DNA of 6,885 bases from JALTDM01 sp964421355 (GTDB taxonomy: Bacteria > Bacteroidota > Bacteroidia > Bacteroidales > JALTDM01). Both the position numbers and the translations under genes were made by a program. The stretch's first letter is position 1. Each line of letters starts with the position of its first letter. Location: the NCBI GenBank assembly GCA_964421355.1, contig CAYQWX010000083.1, forward strand, positions 1 through 6,885, written 5' to 3'. The notes under the pieces are model-generated. The model had not been told where the DNA came from. It was given only the letters and a program-made list of their open reading frames with translations, and made no database searches. Shown here piece by piece: positions 5,562 through 6,885 of the stretch.

Positions 5562-6885
5562 ATGAAAACAAAAGTATTATTAGGAGTTCTGTTAATCTTT
5601 TTTGGTTTTAATGCCAAAATTATGGCACAGGCAGATGCCGGTCCCGATCAAGTGGTATGTTCTAATTCAACCTATTTGGATGCAGTAGGTGAATATGGCG
5701 ATGGTACTTGGACGCTTGTTAGTGGAAGTGGAACAATTGATGACGATCAAGATCCTCACACTTTAGTTACAAATCTTGGTCCTGGTGATAATGTTTTTCG
5801 TTGGGATGTTGGAAGTGGTAATACCGATGATGTTACTATTACAAATAATACCCCAACAACAGCAAATGCAGGAACAGATATTACTGTATGTGCCAACCAT
5901 GTAACATTATCTGCTAATAATCCTGCGGGTGGAGAATCTGCTCAATGGAGTATTGTTAGTGGAGGTGGAGTTTTTTCAGATATAAATTCTCCTACGGCAA
6001 CAATTTCAAACTTGCCGCAAGGAACTACAATCTTAAAATGGACTATTACAAAAGAAGGCTGTACCAGTAGTGATGAAATATCTATAACAAATAATTTACC
6101 AGACGAACCTTTTGCAGGTTATGATAAAACAATTTGTGAAGATAATACTACCCTTGAAGCAACTCAACCTAATATAGGAACAGGACATTGGTCTGTAATA
6201 TTAGGTTCTGCTACAGTTTCCTCTTCTTCTAATCCTAATACACAAGTAAGCAATCTTTCTCAAGGAATGAATGTATTTCGTTGGACAGTTACTCATAGCG
6301 GATGTTCTTTGTCTGACGATGTAATTATAACAAATGATTTGCCTGATCAACCTAATGCTGGAACAGATCAAACTATTTGTGCTGATCATGTGAGTTTAAC
6401 TGCAAATAATCCCTCTATTGGCACAGGCCATTGGAGTGTAGTTAGTGGCAATGCTTCAATAGATAATCCTAATGCGGCATCTACCAATGCGGCTTCGTTA
6501 GCTCAGGGAAATAATACCTTCCGCTGGACCATTACTCATAATGAGTGTAGTCTGTCTGATGATGTTGTAATTACCAATGATTTACCTGATAATCCGTTTG
6601 CAGGTTATGATCAACAATTATGTTCTGATACAACTACCTTAGAAGCTACTCCGTTGAATATTGGTAGTGGCAGTTGGTCAGTAATAAGTGGTAATGCAAC
6701 TATTTCTGATTTATCCAATCCACATTCTTTTGTAAGTGATATACAACAAGGAGACAATGTATTGGTATGGACAGCAGTACATAATGCTTGTTCCTTAACT
6801 GATACCGTGGTTATAACCAATAATTTGCCAGATCAACCTAATGCAGGAGTGGATCAAGTTTTATGTGCAGATAATACAACTTTGT
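5562..6885 (+). CDS. Large exported protein of tandem PKD/Ig-like repeats (3' end outside window)
   Basis: An open frame starting at ATG 5562 runs without a stop to the window edge, 441 codons so far. Residues 1-22 (MKTKVLLGVLLIFFGFNAKIMA) form a signal peptide, with cleavage likely before Q23. From A26 onward the protein is wholly tandem beta-rich repeats of about 81 residues. They begin at residues 26, 103, 185, 266, 347 and 428. Each follows the pattern AGxDxxxC, a TL or SL core, a first Trp (W50, W129, W210, W291, W372), VSG or similar, an RW/KW-type second Trp (W81, W160, W241, W322, W403), then C and DDVxITN. This resembles PKD-like domains of Bacteroidota surface proteins, many of which end in a type IX secretion or gliding-motility-associated C-terminal domain; that part would lie beyond the window. 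Function is probably surface adhesion or structure, which is inference. Sampled GC is clearly higher than in the upstream genes, partly from its Gly/Ala/Thr-rich composition. Confidence 0.9.
   Translation, partial: MKTKVLLGVLLIFFGFNAKIMAQADAGPDQVVCSNSTYLDAVGEYGDGTWTLVSGSGTIDDDQDPHTLVTNLGPGDNVFRWDVGSGNTDDVTITNNTPTTANAGTDITVCANHVTLSANNPAGGESAQWSIVSGGGVFSDINSPTATISNLPQGTTILKWTITKEGCTSSDEISITNNLPDEPFAGYDKTICEDNTTLEATQPNIGTGHWSVILGSATVSSSSNPNTQVSNLSQGMNVFRWTVTHSGCSLSDDVIITNDLPDQPNAGTDQTICADHVSLTANNPSIGTGHWSVVSGNASIDNPNAASTNAASLAQGNNTFRWTITHNECSLSDDVVITNDLPDNPFAGYDQQLCSDTTTLEATPLNIGSGSWSVISGNATISDLSNPHSFVSDIQQGDNVLVWTAVHNACSLTDTVVITNNLPDQPNAGVDQVLCADNTTL
5637..6885 (+). repeat. Tandem coding repeats of about 243 bases, five full units and a partial sixth
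   Basis: Units span 5637-5867 (77 residues), 5868-6113 (82), 6114-6356 (81), 6357-6599 (81), 6600-6842 (81) and 6843-6885 (partial). Units 2-5 each carry two cysteines 56-57 residues apart (C110/C167, C192/C248, C273/C329, C354/C410), likely one disulfide per domain after export. Unit 1 has only C33, lacks the second Cys and is the most diverged. Units alternate in type. Units 2 and 4 begin NAGTD and contain HVTLSANNP or HVSLTANNP, while 3 and 5 begin FAGYD and contain TTLEAT. At DNA level TTTGCAGGTTATGAT recurs at 6111 and 6597, and GATCAACCTAATGC at 6345 and 6831, both exactly 486 bases apart. Confidence 0.9.

Noticed and set aside
6201..6820. Two minus-strand open frames (6201-6389 and 6611-6820)
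   Set aside because: Both are antisense to the repeat-protein gene, whose + strand frame is strongly supported by its repeat pattern.
5637..6885. CRISPR array or non-coding satellite as an explanation of the 243-base periodicity
   Set aside because: The unit is far too long for CRISPR, the copies are diverged at DNA level, and the reading frame and protein motifs are preserved throughout.
1..6885. Defence system, prophage, insertion sequence, tRNA or rRNA
   Set aside because: No transposase, integrase, nuclease or helicase motif, no terminal inverted repeats, and no tRNA- or rRNA-like sequence was seen on either strand.

Overview
The window looks like chromosomal DNA from a low-GC member of the phylum Bacteroidota. 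Three things point there. The Xaa-Pro aminopeptidase and DPP IV homologues have the layout I know from that phylum. Two promoter-like sites fit the Bacteroidota consensus (TTTG, about 19 bases, TAnnTTTG), and clear Shine-Dalgarno sequences are absent. The last gene is a large exported protein built of PKD/Ig-like repeats, typical of this phylum. Every gene is on the + strand. Genus cannot be decided from the sequence.

Layout: positions 2-205 hold the 3' end of an unrecognised gene. A 63-base gap follows, with a possible -7 promoter element. Then come four tightly spaced genes (gaps of 15, 7 and 13 bases) that read as one operon: an M24B Xaa-Pro aminopeptidase (269-1648), a YggS/PLPBP-type pyridoxal-phosphate protein (1664-2341), an alpha/beta hydrolase (2349-3146) and a secreted S9B dipeptidyl peptidase IV (3160-5328). 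An AT-only hairpin overlaps the stop codon of the last gene and may be the terminator. A 233-base intergenic region (5329-5561) carries a good Bacteroidota promoter and a 13-base direct repeat. From 5562 to the window end runs a separately promoted, signal-peptide-bearing repeat protein, cut off by the window edge after five complete repeats and the start of a sixth.

How the genes may work together: DPP IV, outside the cytoplasm, would release X-Pro dipeptides from polypeptides. After import, the cytosolic aminopeptidase P could split the X-Pro bond. That gives a plausible proline-peptide utilisation module. The roles of the PLP protein and the hydrolase in it are not evident, and co-transcription may only be convenience. 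The repeat protein is probably an unrelated surface or secreted protein.

I found no tRNA, rRNA, CRISPR, insertion sequence, phage gene or defence system. The most unusual structure is the repeat protein, whose 81-residue units alternate between two subtypes and so give a 486-base higher-order period.
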